Origin: Doryteuthis pealeii
Lineage: Eukaryota; Mollusca; Cephalopoda; Myopsida; Loliginidae
Assembly (NCBI GenBank): GCA_023376005.1
Contig: CM042157.1
Location: 61,906,634 to 61,970,633 of the forward strand
Reading direction: 5' to 3'
Length of the DNA stretch: 64,000 nt
Below, one piece after another: positions 1 to 11,266 of the stretch. The notes beneath the pieces were generated by a model. That model saw only the letters and a list, made by a program, of their open reading frames with translations, ran no database searches and was not told where the DNA came from. A program made the translations under genes and the position numbers. Each line of letters starts with the position of its first letter. The stretch's first letter is position 1.

Positions 1-140
1 ATATTTGAATATTAACAAAAGATCTCGTTGTACCAGAAACTATAATAAACAAACAAAAGCATGATTCATCTGTGAACTTTCTTTTCTTTTTTTTTTTTTC
101 ACCCTTTCTATCTTACCCCTTAATTTACTCCTTTTTTGCT

Positions 141-149
<9 letters not shown>

Positions 150-183
<34 letters not shown>

Positions 184-197
184 ACACACACACACAT
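150..197. repeat. (CA)n microsatellite
   Basis: A CA dinucleotide run with one interruption, preceded by a T-rich tract. Nothing coding is recognisable between 1 and 700; the only open frame here is made of the repeat itself. Confidence 0.95.
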
Positions 198-723
198 AGC
201 TCTGTTTATTTGTTTACATTAATACAAGAACACCCAAGTCATGTGTCCGTACCTGCGTAACTGATCCACCCAGTGGAAACACGCCTTGAGTCGTCTGATG
301 GCGCCTCATGCTGTAAGATGATCGCAGCCCTTTCTTGTCCCTCACTGACTGATTCAAAAAAATAAAAAATAAAAATACCAAAAAAATAAAACATTGCCTC
401 CATCCCTACCACTCGAACGCAGTGCCTGCGGCCCCATCAACAAATGACTTGACTCCTATTGTGTGACCATAATGCAAACAAGAATGACGAGCAGTTTATT
501 GAGTAGCGCACCCCCACCCCATTTTTTTCTCGAGTCGAAAAGCGTACAATTCTACGTCTGCTTTTCAAGTGTATATTTTTTAAAGTGTAGATGGGTGGGG
601 GACAAAAATATCAAAATGCTAAAGAGGAAAGCAGCATCCTTACTGAATTTCTCAATATTATTACTATCAACATTATATTATATATATATTATATATAATA
701 TAATATATATATATATATATTAT

Positions 724-783
724 ATGTTAGCCACCTTTCTTCAAGACAACGCGCCTGTTAAGAAATACAGTGAATGTCGAGTC

Positions 784-821
<38 letters not shown>

Positions 822-879
822 CTTGACATTCACTGTATTTCTTAACAGGCTCGTTGTCTTGAAGAAAGGTGGCTAACAT
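724..879. repeat. Perfect-type hairpin: ~62-bp inverted arms around an AT core
   Basis: The left arm (724-785) and right arm (819-879) are nearly exact reverse complements, differing at a couple of bases. They are separated only by an AT dinucleotide run. The DNA or RNA would fold into one long hairpin. No direct target duplication is obvious, because both flanks are AT-rich. It could be a fold-back transposon or a hairpin-expanded microsatellite. Confidence 0.85.
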
Positions 880-962
880 GCCGCTTGGAAACCAATGGTA
901 ACAATCGCACCTTAAATGTATTGTACACTATATATATATATATATATGAGAGAGAGAGTTGT

Positions 963-994
<32 letters not shown>

Positions 995-1007
995 CGAATA
1001 CGCCGAC

Positions 1008-1245
1008 TGCACTCAGACGGTAGAGCGTTGGACTAGAAACAACAAGGATACCGGCCCTCGCCAACTCAGTGTATGAGTAGCACAGGGATCTGTGCGGTAA
1101 AGTGAGGAGCTGACGGTAGGTGTGGCGCTCCATCTCAGACGCCAAAACAATCTCCTTGGGCTAGCGCTAGTGAAAAGGGGATAGACTCCCTCGGTGTTTG
1201 GCTGATACCAACTTTAGGCCACGTCGATGACTTTACTTAGTTATG
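1008..1245 (+). repeat. tRNA-derived SINE, family 1 (degraded head)
   Basis: This copy has a partly lost tRNA-like head (box A region near 1015) followed by the full family body. Body landmarks are the GCCAACTCAG segment, the AGTAGCACAGGGATCTGTGC hairpin-like segment, GTGGCGCTCCA, and the tail TTTAGGCCAC. The same body occurs at least seven times in the window in both orientations. This is typical of a SINE moved by a LINE. Confidence 0.85.
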
Positions 1246-1459
1246 AATGAATAGAAGTAAACGTCTTTGGCATAAAATAACCAACAGGGTTTGATATGCC
1301 ATAAAATCTAAGCAACCATACCGAAAAATATACACCATACAGATGTTCTTTTCTGTTGAAAATGTGCTTTATTTTTTCCTTGCTGCTGGCGTGCATAAAA
1401 ACATGTGCATAAAACAATTAATTATGAAATTAAATATATATTAATACGCTTGCTCCTTA

Positions 1460-1775
1460 TCATAATCACCATCATCATCATGTCGCGTATGCAGCACGTA
1501 TATGCATGAAATCTCTCGACAACCTTCCCTATCATTCATTGCATCTCGAGGGTCCTCTGCGGAGCAACCAGAATCTTCGCATAGTTGGTCAATGTAGGTC
1601 CTTGCTGGGCGCCCCACACTTGCATGTCCATGCGTTGGCTTCCACAGGAGAACGTCGCTTATGAGCTCGTCCATGCTTTTCCAGGAGTGTCCTACATGCC
1701 TTGTCCGTCTCACTCGGATAGTTTGTGAGATGGGGTGGGGGCAAGTGACCGTACAGCTGCTTCCTTGTAGGGTGC
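1460..1775 (-). pseudogene. RTE-type LINE, 3' end fragment with (ATC)n tail
   Basis: On the minus strand this encodes the C-terminal tail of an RTE-type reverse transcriptase: an arginine-rich RRTRHVGHSW stretch, then LLWKPTHGH, then GRPARTYIDQL, then an AMNDREGCREIS ending. The sequence runs into a short ATC/GAT microsatellite, as RTE elements commonly end. The fragment is 5'-truncated and carries none of the catalytic reverse transcriptase motifs. It matches the end of the longer copy at 8163-9368. Confidence 0.8.
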
Positions 1776-2149
1776 TGTAGTCCAGTAGAATTAGCTCATG
1801 TCGGAGTGCTAGACTTGTAAGAAAAAAGAAATGTGTTAGAAAATGTATGTATTACAACCTGCCCGAGGTTGCCTGGATTTGCCCAAACTTGCCCAAATTT
1901 GCATGGACGGACAAAAAATCCTCATTACTTACAGACATCTCTTATTAGTTTTTATTTAGACGATCTTGTTATGATATTTTTACCGTTTTTTACTTAAGTT
2001 CAGCAAAAGCATTTTCTTCATTTTAGCCAAATATTTGAGAAATATCGAGCTTTTTGAAATCTAAATAACTTTCTCTCTCCTAGTCCGATTCGAGAGGATT
2101 TTGGATATGTTATTGCAGACCACATGTTCTTTATTTGGTGTAAATTTTA

Positions 2150-2523
2150 GCTTGGCCTTTTTTCTGGGTCGAAACCTATTTCTACTGGACTATTAATCTT
2201 CCGACTGCTATCATCTTGCAACGTCCTCTGGTGAAAAATGAAATCGTCCAAATCTTCCAAGAGGAAATACGAAAATGTAAATCTTGTATTCTTATTTCTT
2301 ATGAGTGTCGTCACCTCAGGTAAATAATGGACCATTCCATTTTTATTATAAAGAAAGAAATGGAAGAAAAGGACATGCTACACAGAAAAATATAAGAAAG
2401 AAAGAGTGTAAGGGGAAAATAGATTGAGATAGGTGAGTGCATGAAAGCAATAACGCTAATCTGTTTCAATTGAACATAATGAAAGATGAAAAGAAAAAAA
2501 AGAAAGAAAAAAAGAGTGTGTGG

Positions 2524-2579
<56 letters not shown>

Positions 2580-2680
2580 AAATCAAGATTATTATACTTT
2601 TTACATGTTGAATGATCTACAGTATCCAACGTTGTAATAATCAAATTATCATATTGTTGTATATCCACAGGTCCTGCTAG
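2150..2680 (+). mobile_element. Interspersed repeat, possible Helitron family 3, 3' end at CTAG (2677-2680)
   Basis: This stretch is the reverse complement of 28544-29130 over several hundred bases, with differing CT/GA tract lengths. It ends at CTAG followed by T. Just upstream, 2655-2669 can partly form the short hairpin that is perfect in the other copies. These are Helitron-like 3' features. The 5' end was not located, so the family assignment is tentative. Confidence 0.5.
2531..2577. repeat. (GA)n microsatellite
   Basis: Uninterrupted GA dinucleotides inside the interspersed repeat above. The matching position in the copy at 28544 is short, so this tract expanded after the copies separated. 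Confidence 0.95.
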
Positions 2681-3171
2681 TGAAATATAAATAGTCATAA
2701 AAAAAGGAAAAAAGAAAAGAGTTACGATTTATCTTACCACAACTATTGTCCCTTCCTAAGCTGAAGGGGCTAATCAAGGGGACCCGTTTTGAATGCGTTG
2801 AGGCCATCAAGAGGTCCATAATAACGGAAGTGAGGGACATACCAGAAGAATCCTTCCAGCAGGACAGAGAAGCGTGACAGAGAAGGATGGGAAAGTGAAT
2901 CAGATCCAAGAGGGGACAACTTTAGCGGAGGAAACATTTAGTTTGTTGTTTGGATTTTAACTGAATTGTTTGTGACAACAGTCTCATTACTTTTCAGACA
3001 CACCTCGTATGCAGATGTCTTTTTGACATTATTGACAATATCTCATCTACTGAAAAAGAGGTCAACATATGCATAACTGACTTATGGACTGTTATTGATA
3101 GGTTATCAATTTATATATTTATGATTATAATGTTTCTACACAGTTATATGGTATCAAGTATTCCTATTTAA

Positions 3172-3345
3172 TCTATATACAATGAATTTCCGGTCTATGT
3201 TTGTCTGTAACCGAAACTACGTCAATGAATAATTTCAAAAATTAGGTAACTTTATCAATGTGTCCAAATTTTTGTCTATGAATAAAATTTGCTGAAAAAG
3301 ACGCAATAATTATGCACCAACCCAATATTATCATTAGTTGCTTGA
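3172..3345 (+). mobile_element. Helitron family 1, 5' end relic
   Basis: The relic starts with A|TC and follows the family 1 head: a GTTTGTCTGTAACCGAAACT segment, CTACGTCA, then AACTTTATCAATG. It diverges afterwards into a segment shared with 4370-4437. No 3' end is recognisable. Confidence 0.55.
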
Positions 3346-3353
3346 AACTATAA

Positions 3354-3602
3354 GGGCCGGGTTAGCTCAGTCGGTAGAGCGTTCGGCTAGAAACCACAAG
3401 GTTCTTAGTTCGATACCGGTCCTCGCCAACTCAGCGTATGAGTAGCACAGAGATCTGTGCCATAATGTAAGGACCTGATGGTAGGTGTGGCGCTCCACTT
3501 TAGATACAAAAGCAATCTTCTTGGTCTAGCGCTAGTGAACATGGTATAGACTCCCTCGCTGTTTGGCTGATACTGACTTTAGGCCACCCTGACAACTTTT
3601 AT
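3354..3602 (+). repeat. tRNA-derived SINE, family 1 (near full length)
   Basis: This is the best-preserved copy on the plus strand. The head has a box A-like GTTAGCTCAGTCGG and a box B-like AGTTCGATACC, internal RNA polymerase III promoter elements of the tRNA type. The family body then runs to TTTAGGCCACC. The acceptor ends do not pair as in a working tRNA and the body continues for ~170 bp, so this is a SINE rather than a tRNA gene. Confidence 0.9.
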
Positions 3603-4198
3603 TATCAGTCACTTGAAGCCGTATAACAAATGATTACACAGGGCCAACAGCAAAATTATTATTATTTGTATTATTCGGACTATTGTCCACATCTTCATTG
3701 TTATCTGTAAAACGTTTCGGTCGATGTGCCCTCTGGCCTTCTTCAGGTATTTCTTGTCGGACTCGGGAACCTTCTCGGACTCGGGAACCTTTTTCTCGTA
3801 ATCGGGAGCCATCACGGAACTTTGAACCTAACCCTTTATTCAGTCCACGTGGGTATCCTGTTCTCATTCCGCTAACCATAGCTGGAGTAAAGGTGTTAAG
3901 CTTGGGTTAATTATTATTCTATGTTACTGCTGCTCCTGACCAGGATTGAACCTGAAGTCTAGAGATAACTGTCGCTTAGAATTGTCTTAACCAAACTCAT
4001 TTATCCACTAGGCTATGTGTTCAATAAAACAAATAATACTAATTATCAAGCCTCATCTCAAAAATTCAGAGAAGCAAAATTATTGTCTCAATTATTTTAG
4101 CTGATTAGGACAACGCTGATCTGCTGAATTCAAAAATCACATTGGTTTTATTCAATCAGGTCAACTTTTTTAACTATTGCTATAAGTTTTGTTTGTTT

Positions 4199-4445
4199 GT
4201 TTGATTGATTTTTACGTTTTTTTGTTCACACGTACGGGTGTTTTCACAATACGAGAATTTGTGGTGTACCCACCCAGCGTATTTGTTATTTCGTCTCAAA
4301 AAGCTCGGAAAAGTATGAAAATCGGCTGGATGGGTACCCCTACAAACTCTTCGATTATAACAAAGCCGAACGTGTCCAAATTTTTGCCCATGAATAAAAT
4401 TTGCTGAAAAAGACGCAATAATTATGCAACAACCCAATATTATTG
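4199..4445. repeat. Interspersed repeat with internal hairpin
   Basis: The last ~70 bp (4370-4437) repeat 3260-3335 almost exactly. Segments 4263-4278 and 4324-4340 are inverted repeats around GTACCCA/TGGGTAC. A 94-residue open frame on the minus strand overlaps it, but the sequence behaves as a repeat. Confidence 0.6.
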
Positions 4446-4749
4446 TAGCTTGCACAATTCCCAAAGATCACTTCTTCCACCCAATCGTGCCAAGTCTTGT
4501 ATTCCTTTTGAGTCAGTTTCTAAATATTATTATTAGTAGTAGCAAGTAGTAACAAGATTTAATTGTAGTTCAAGTGCCAGCAAGTCTTTTTTGTACTTCA
4601 GGATTTGTGTCAGTATTCTCTGCTTATTTTTGTCTGCATGGTTTCAATTCTTCCTCATATTTTCAATTCTTCGAATCTTTTGTGAAAGTCTTTTTTTTCA
4701 CTTTTTGTTTTCTTTCTCTTAAATTTCTTTCGGTTCTGCGTTTTCTTTT

Positions 4750-4877
4750 TCTTTCTTTTTTTTTCTTTCTTTCTTTCTTTCTTTCTCTTCTTTTCATTCA
4801 TAGTTTTTTCCTTACCTTGGCCTTTGGCATCTGTCATGGTTCTCTCCGTTTCTTTTTCACTCCTTATGTTTCTTTTA

Positions 4878-4971
<94 letters not shown>

Positions 4972-5000
4972 TCTCTTTCTTTCTCTCCCTCTTTCACAGC
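4750..5000. repeat. Polypyrimidine tract, (CTTT)n, (GTCT)n and (CT)n
   Basis: A pyrimidine-rich stretch moves from CTTT to GTCT to a long CT run (about 4910-4965). It holds long open frames only because dinucleotide repeats lack stops. Confidence 0.95.
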
Positions 5001-5160
5001 GAGGAAGGTTGCGTTCATTGTTCCCGTCATTGTGAGATATTGGATTCTTTAGTCATTTCTCCCAGAAGGGCATTTACAACAGAAATAGGCGCTCGATTTC
5101 CCCCGCGAAACCTGAGATACCATTGATTTGATATATAAGTGTGGGATATCTACATGTGAG

Positions 5161-5177
5161 TATGTATGTGTGTGTGT

Positions 5178-5215
<38 letters not shown>

Positions 5216-5237
5216 TGTGGTGTGTGTGTGTGTGTGA
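5161..5237. repeat. (GT)n microsatellite
   Basis: GT dinucleotides with a few interruptions. Confidence 0.95.
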
Positions 5238-5356
5238 TAAACACCTATTTACTCTTATTGACTGCTCCTTCGGCTAGACTCCGCTCCTTAATAACAGGCT
5301 GTTAAGTTTTTTTATGTCAACGGCTAAACAACAGTTTTCACTTCTCAACTTGACAA

Positions 5357-6088
5357 TCATGGGTCCAGCCCACTATCGTTAAAAAAGGGATAGGGAGAAA
5401 CAGAGAGAGGGGAAAGAGGGACAGAGAAAAGGAGAGGGTATGTTATGGCTCTGTTTGATAGAGACAAAAAGAGGGAGCATTTGTGCGAGAGAGAACGAGG
5501 GAGAGAGAGAGAGACACTCATGGGTCTAGCCCACACTAGCTAAAAAGTAAGGAGAAACAAAGAGAGAGGGGCGAGAAAAAGGGACAGAGAGAGAAGGGGA
5601 GAAAGAGGGAGAGAGAGAAAAGGAAAGGGTATGTTATGGTTCTGTTTGATAGAGATAAAGAGAGTGAATTTGTGGGAGAGAGAACAAGGGGGAGAGAGAG
5701 AGAGAGAATCATGCGTCCAGCCCACTATCGCTAAAAAAATAGGGAGAAATAGAGAGAGAGGGGGTAGAAAGCAGGACATGGAAAGGGAGAGAGTATGTTC
5801 TTATGGCTCTGTTTGATAGAGATAAAGAGAGAGCATTTGTGGGAGAGAGAACGAGAGAGAGAGAAAGTGAGAGAAAGAGAGAGAGAGAGAGAGAAAGAGA
5901 TAGAAAGAATCATGCGTCCAGCCCACTATCGCTAAAAAAAATAGGGAGAAACAGAGTGAGAGAGGAGGGGGGAGAAAGTGGGACATGGAAAGGGAGAGAG
6001 TATGTTCTTATGACTTGGTTTGATAGAGATAGAGAAAGAGAGCATTTGTGGGAGAGAGAACGACAGAAAGTGTGTGGTGTGTGTGTGT

Positions 6089-6121
<33 letters not shown>

Positions 6122-6129
6122 CGTATATG

Positions 6130-6170
<41 letters not shown>
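5357..6170. repeat. Tandem minisatellite, ~160-200 bp unit, four copies
   Basis: Four units start at 5357, 5518, 5709 and 5910 with the landmark CAGCCCACTATCGCT, followed by a purine-rich segment with TATGTT and GGCTCTGTTTGATAGAGA. Unit length varies (161, 191, 201) mainly through the GA tracts. The last unit runs into a GA microsatellite. Confidence 0.85.
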
Positions 6171-6173
<3 letters not shown>

Positions 6174-6671
6174 GAAGTGGGACAGACGAAAGGAGAAAGG
6201 AGATTCGACAAGTGGAATTCGACACAAATTGAACTGTGTCTCCAAAAAACAACAACCTTGTCGTATTTCCCTTAAACTATACTACGCGGCTAGGCTTACT
6301 CTGGCCCAACTCTTAGATTGTTTTACAGTACCTACTCTCACTAAGGGATCACCCCTTTAAGAACTGAGCTGGCAAATCATTGCTTAACATCTTCCGTTCT
6401 TTTCCTAGTCTAAAACTCTTTTCCTAGTTTTCTAAAGATCGTTCTAGTGTTTCGGGATGTTGTCTCCATTTTTATTTTTATATACGCAATGATTTAGCTG
6501 ATGTACTCTCTGGGCTTCGTCGGGTGTTTCTTGTCGAACTCAGAAACTTTCTTTTCGAACTCGGGAACCTTGTTTTTGTAATCGGCGGCCTTCATAGAAC
6601 TTCCAACCGAGCCCTTTATTCAATCCACAGTCACCATTCAGTTAACCATGACCGGTCTAACCTAAATAAGG

Positions 6672-6898
6672 GCCAAAGTAAACCACAGGGTTCCTAGTAC
6701 GATACCGGCCCTCGCCAACTCAGCGGATGAGTAGCATAGGGATCTGTGTGTTTAAAGTAAGGAGCTGATGGTGGGAGTGGCGTTCCACCTCAGACGCAAA
6801 AAAAACAATATCCTTGGTCTAGAGCTAGTGAAAAGGGGGTAGACTCCCTTGGTGTTTGGCTGATACCGACTTTAGGCCACCTCGACGACTTTTACTTA
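6672..6898 (+). repeat. tRNA-derived SINE, family 1 (5'-truncated)
   Basis: Box A is missing. The copy begins just before the box B region and continues through the whole family body to the TTTAGGCCACC tail. Confidence 0.85.
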
Positions 6899-6939
6899 CA
6901 CCTAGAAATAGCTATTAAAATATGATCAGCCTCCAAGAA

Positions 6940-7060
6940 TCCGTCCTTAAACACCACGGGTCGCCACCCACAGCTAACAGGTGGTTCCATTGAGAGGGGG
7001 GTTACCCCTCTGCAGAGGTGAAGTCGGTGTATTTTTCTGTTCCAACCGACAGGACAGCCT
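6940..7060 (-). repeat. Interspersed repeat (same as 15705-15800)
   Basis: The reverse complement matches the stretch beginning AATACACCGA near 15716, including the paired GAGGGG/CCCCTC hairpin. No function is apparent. Confidence 0.55.
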
Positions 7061-7345
7061 TTTTTTTAATTTCTGAATTTGTTTGGTGATTTTAAAGTAC
7101 GACAACTGAGAAGCATTCCTAAACGTCTAGCATTGACATTGTCGGAGTTTTTGCCATGCTGATGACGACACAAATGTCCACCCATTTCCGGACTTTATGG
7201 TATTTTAGTTCCAGTTTGGGATGATAATATCTCCATTCTTCGTTCGCAAATTATACCAATATTATTTTTGGTTACAAAATCAGAAAGATCGTGTAGCGTG
7301 TTTGGTTAGATTTGATTTTATTGGTTGGATTTTTTGACATGTTCA

Positions 7346-7426
7346 TGGCTTTTTCTAGTGTGAGGCCTTTTTCTTTTATCGGATCTAATGATGTTCGAAG
7401 TACGTCATCAAGGTATATTATAAATA
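7346..7426 (-). pseudogene. RTE-type LINE fragment, upstream half of an interrupted copy
   Basis: This is homologous to 8957-9026 of the longer RTE copy, in the reverse transcriptase region just after motif B. It breaks off exactly where the Helitron at 7427-8049 begins and resumes at 8050. Confidence 0.85.
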
Positions 7427-8049
7427 CTAGCAAATATATGCACCCTCCGGGTGCAAGTATTTAAGTTTTAAAGTAATAAGATATTATACTAAATTAGAAA
7501 GGCTAATGAAACTAAATAAGAATGCAGATAAAAAGATTTGAAACAGAGGGGGGTATAATCGAAAAATAGAACAACTGAAACTTACTATTCCACCACTCCC
7601 ATCTTTTATTACTAAATTTTCCTAATTTAACTATTCAGTTAAAATGGGAAATAAATAATAAAATTACAGTTATTTCTTCTTGTTAATGGATTTCTTTTAA
7701 GATTTATTGAAGAGATTTTTGCTTATATTCATTAAGATAAAAACAAACAATTAGAAATCAATAATACCAAGCTCATATTTATTAAAATCAAATTTTTAAT
7801 ATCACTATGCAAATTAGCCTTCCCATTCACACTGTAAACCGCTATTTTGTTGTATATATAAGTACACTCGCATGTTATTAGTATGCAGATGGGGCCAACA
7901 GTATTAATAATGTATAATAGTTTTATTGATAATTGAGGTTTAAATAAAAATAAAATCATGGAGAATGTGACGTAAATAAGTAAAGGAATTGAGTGGTAAT
8001 ATAGTTTCGGTTACAGACAGAAAAAGACACAATCTCTATTATAATAAGA
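7427..8049 (-). mobile_element. Non-autonomous Helitron, family 1 (623 bp), inserted in RTE
   Basis: Read on the minus strand, the element begins TC (8049-8048) with an AT-rich head TTATTATAAT. It ends with a 6-bp stem, 3-base loop hairpin (7440-7454, GCACCC/GGGTGC), nine bases and CTAG (7430-7427). The flanks are A at the 5' side and T at the 3' side, with no target duplication, as expected for rolling-circle transposition. Removing it restores an uninterrupted RTE sequence that matches 9001-9060. It has no Rep/helicase open frame, so it would need enzymes from elsewhere. Confidence 0.9.
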
Positions 8050-8093
8050 TATATGACGCTAGCGTATCCCCTTGTAGGACTCCAGTGTTATTC
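8050..8093 (-). pseudogene. RTE-type LINE fragment, downstream half of the interrupted copy
   Basis: It continues the RTE sequence from 7426 without loss or duplication of bases and matches 9027-9062. Homology ends at about 8093. Confidence 0.85.
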
Positions 8094-8162
8094 AATGCCG
8101 AACACGTTTTGTTTTATTCATTCTTGTTGAGTATTAAGATTTTTTTAATGAATTTCTTTTTT

Positions 8163-9368
8163 ATCATCATCATCATAACCATGTCGCGCTAGCAGCACAG
8201 ATATCCATGAAAATTTCTCGCCAACCGTCCCTATCATTCATTGCTTCTGGGAGGTCCTCCGTGCAGTATCCACTATTAGAGTTGGTCTATGTATGTCTTT
8301 GCTGGACGGCCTACTCTGGCGTTCCCATGTAATGGCTTTCACAGTAGTAGGTCACTAATAAGTTCATCCTTGCTTCTACAGCAGTGCCCAGCATGTCTTG
8401 TTCGCTTTACACGGATGGTTTGTGTGATAAGGGGCAGGTGGCCGTACGGCAGTTTTCTAGTGGGGTGTTGTCTTGTTTAAGATTGTGCGCAGAATTCTTG
8501 TGCAGCTCCCATCTAGCTTATTCTCAAGGCGCTTCGTTAGTGTCCAAGTAGTGCAGCCGTACAGTAGCACTGATACAACTACGGCTTGGAAGAATTTTCA
8601 CTTTAACCTGTCAGTGAGATCGGATTGCCATATCACTGACAATCTGTTTAAAGCAGCCCATGACTTTCCTATGCGTACATTAACGTCGCTTTCTGTTGAT
8701 GAGATATTACTACCTAGGTAGGTGAATTGTTTCACGGAGTTTAGGAGTTTACCATCGGGTTTGGAGATTTTTCCTTCATTTCTAAAACACATGAATTCAG
8801 TTTTATCGGAATTCACGTATACGCCAATGTTCTGTGCTGCCTTTTCTAAGCTGTGTAACAAGGATTCGGCTTTTACAGGTGTATTTGCGAAAAGTCATAT
8901 GCGTAGTCCGCATCCGTAATGCTCCGTGCGGGATATCGCCTGCTTCTGGCCTTTTCAAGTGTGAGGCCTTTTCTTTTATGGAATCTCATGATGTTCGAAG
9001 TACGTAATCAAGGCATATTATAAATATATATGGCGCTAGCGCATCTCCTTGTAGGACTCCAGCGACAATGTCAAAGAAATCAGTGTCACCGTCAGGTCAG
9101 TGTACCATTGCTTTGGTGTTTTGATAGAGCATCATTATGGCGGTAACTGTTTCTTTGGGAGGCCGTATGCTAGTAGTATTTGCTCCATTTCCCCTCTGTG
9201 TATGGAATCAAATGCCTTGGAGAAGTCTACAAATAGTAGGGTTGCCTCAAGATTCTTTGCTCGGACTCCTTCTATGATTCGGCGAATAGTCAGGATCTGA
9301 GAGGTTGTGGACCGATTTCTATGGAATCCGTTTTGATTTCTTCTAAGGATTTTCTCTATTTCAGGTCT
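8163..9368 (-). pseudogene. RTE-type non-LTR retrotransposon, decayed reverse transcriptase
   Basis: On the minus strand (9368 to 8163) the conceptual protein, with frameshifts, follows an RTE-like reverse transcriptase. It has a QNGFHRNRST region, then FVDFSKAFDSI (motif A, with its catalytic aspartate), GVLQGD (motif B), then a damaged motif C reading YAYD where YADD is expected. An intact 87-residue stretch (8598-8861) contains SLEKAAQNIGVYVNSDKTEF and FTYLGSNISS. It ends in the GRP-type tail and an ATC microsatellite (8166-8180). In-frame stops (for example near 9106), frameshifts and the motif C change make it inactive. It lacks the N-terminal endonuclease and was probably truncated at insertion. 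Confidence 0.88.
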
Positions 9369-9949
9369 GAATAATAAAAATAATACAAATTATCAAGCCT
9401 ATTCTCAAAGATTCAGAGAAAAAGTTGTTGCTTTTTTAATCCTTCGGTTTTGTTCAATCCATACATTGTGAAATCAATACTTTTTGGGTATTAAAAAAGT
9501 TTATAGAAACAACAGCGGATAATAATTCTTTGTGAACTTTTATTTCTAGATAACAACATTGTCATTTAAATATATAAAGTGTATGAATGTCTGTCTGTCT
9601 GTCTGTCTTTCTATATGTTTGTTTATCTGAGTCTAGGTTCAACATAAATTGGATCGCAAAAGCAGCTGCATCTTCTAGATAGGATTTTGATTAATTAATT
9701 GATTTTAACGGTATGCCAACCAGTTTAGGGTTATTCAATGTCCAGAGTTTAGGCAACCGCGTAAAATGTTGAGTTATATTTACATTTTTGTGTATGATTG
9801 ATTGATTTTAACGACATGTCAACACACACACGCACTTTATATATATATATATATATATATACACGCACATTTTAAAATGCCTATAGCACCTTTCCCATCA
9901 ATTCTCCTCCTTCCAGCCTCCACATTCATTAATATAATTTGAAAAACTG

Positions 9950-10015
9950 GAACATATCACCCCTGATGATGGCACTTCGAAGTGCCGAAAGTACTCGGGA
10001 CATGAACTTTGGTGG
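9950..10015 (+). ncRNA. Hammerhead-ribozyme-like core
   Basis: CTGATGA (9963-9969), a perfect self-complementary stem II segment (9971-9986, GGCAC...GTGCC), GAAA (9987-9990) and a short palindromic stem III with TC before the predicted cleavage point (after 9996) occur in the hammerhead order. CCC and GGG on either side could start stem I. One extra base (9970) between CTGATGA and stem II departs from the canonical core, so activity is uncertain. Such motifs are known in repeats of Penelope-like and retrozyme elements. Confidence 0.45.
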
Positions 10016-10127
10016 ACTAAATCCACGAATTCCACCCAAATATTAAAAAAGTTGGCCAGAAAACTTGTTAAACAGGATATGTGACTTTTATTTAATTCAA
10101 CATGCATAAATGAAAGAATGCTGCCCA

Positions 10128-10155
10128 AATACACACACACACACACACAACACAC

Positions 10156-10232
<77 letters not shown>

Positions 10233-10350
10233 TAAACATAATGAGTCAGATATACGTACTAAAAGTTTCGCTTAGTAGTACTCTTCAGGGCAAAGATCTG
10301 ACTATATATATATATATTATATTATATATATATATATATATATATAAATG
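10128..10350. repeat. (CA)n and (TA)n microsatellites
   Basis: A CA run (10133-10170) passes directly into AT/TA runs (10171-10228 and 10302-10345). Confidence 0.95.
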
Positions 10351-10538
10351 TTTTTTTCTTTGGCCAAGTATTACAGTATCAACCCATTATTTTCGGTTGG
10401 TCCGACTATCTTGGTGTTTTTTTTTTTTTCTAAAATTTGTTTTCCCCCATGTGATGTTTGGTAGTATATTTTTACAATCAAACTATTTGCCGGTTTTTTT
10501 CTTACCGCAAGGGTTTACCAACAAGTTTGGTATATGAT

Positions 10539-10539
<1 letters not shown>

Positions 10540-10584
<45 letters not shown>

Positions 10585-10630
10585 TATATATATAATGGTG
10601 TGTTGTGTGTGTATGTGTGTGTGTGTGTGC
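10540..10630. repeat. (TA)n then (GT)n microsatellite
   Basis: An AT run is followed by GT repeats, an arrangement mirrored at 29134-29237. Confidence 0.95.
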
Positions 10631-10975
10631 GTGGTTCCGGTTGTTGTTCAAGGTTATCCTGCATTTTATTCGCCATTTTCTTTGTTCGAGATTCACGTCA
10701 TAAATCCATTTTTCATTGGCAATTACCGACTTGTCTAAAAATGACATCTTTTCTTTGTCGAACATGAAGAGAGGGACAATTGTTTAAACGCTGATCGTTT
10801 GTTTTTTTCCCGCCAATTCATGAGAAAGTAATTTGCTTGGCTTCTGAAATATTTCTCAGGGATTGTAAGTGACATGCGGAAACTGTAAACTTCAAAGACA
10901 CTCCTAACTTTATGCAAATATACATAGATATGCGATAATGAGCTAAGACACTTCTAAGATCTTTCTAACATTATG

Positions 10976-10978
<3 letters not shown>

Positions 10979-11030
<52 letters not shown>
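10979..11030. repeat. (TA)n microsatellite
   Basis: An uninterrupted AT dinucleotide tract. Confidence 0.95.
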
Positions 11031-11031
<1 letters not shown>

Positions 11032-11266
11032 GTTGTGATGTTAGTTCAACAGTAAAAAAAGAAGTCAAGTCGAGGTAGGGTAAAATGAGACAAGTGTATT
11101 TACAATAAGGTACAATAACGGCTAGCTTGCCGCTAAACGGTAACAGTACAACCTTTTCACTCGGTGTCTCACTATTTATAGTGAGAACCGGTGTATATTC
11201 TCCACTGTAGGAACGGCCGGTACAACAATATATATGGGAGTAAATATGGAAAATAAATCCGACAAT

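Noticed and set aside
2147..2335. 62-residue minus-strand frame
   Set aside because: It lies wholly within an interspersed repeat that is non-coding in its other copies (28980-29130, 54200-54340).
3354..3430. tRNA genes at SINE heads (also 21915-21986, 22020-22090, 32489-32560)
   Set aside because: Box A and B are present, but acceptor stems do not close and each head is followed by a conserved SINE body.
4180..4464. 94-residue minus-strand frame that starts like a signal peptide and has several cysteines
   Set aside because: The end of it lies in a repeat shared with 3260-3335, the frame crosses an internal DNA hairpin, and there is no splice or promoter evidence.
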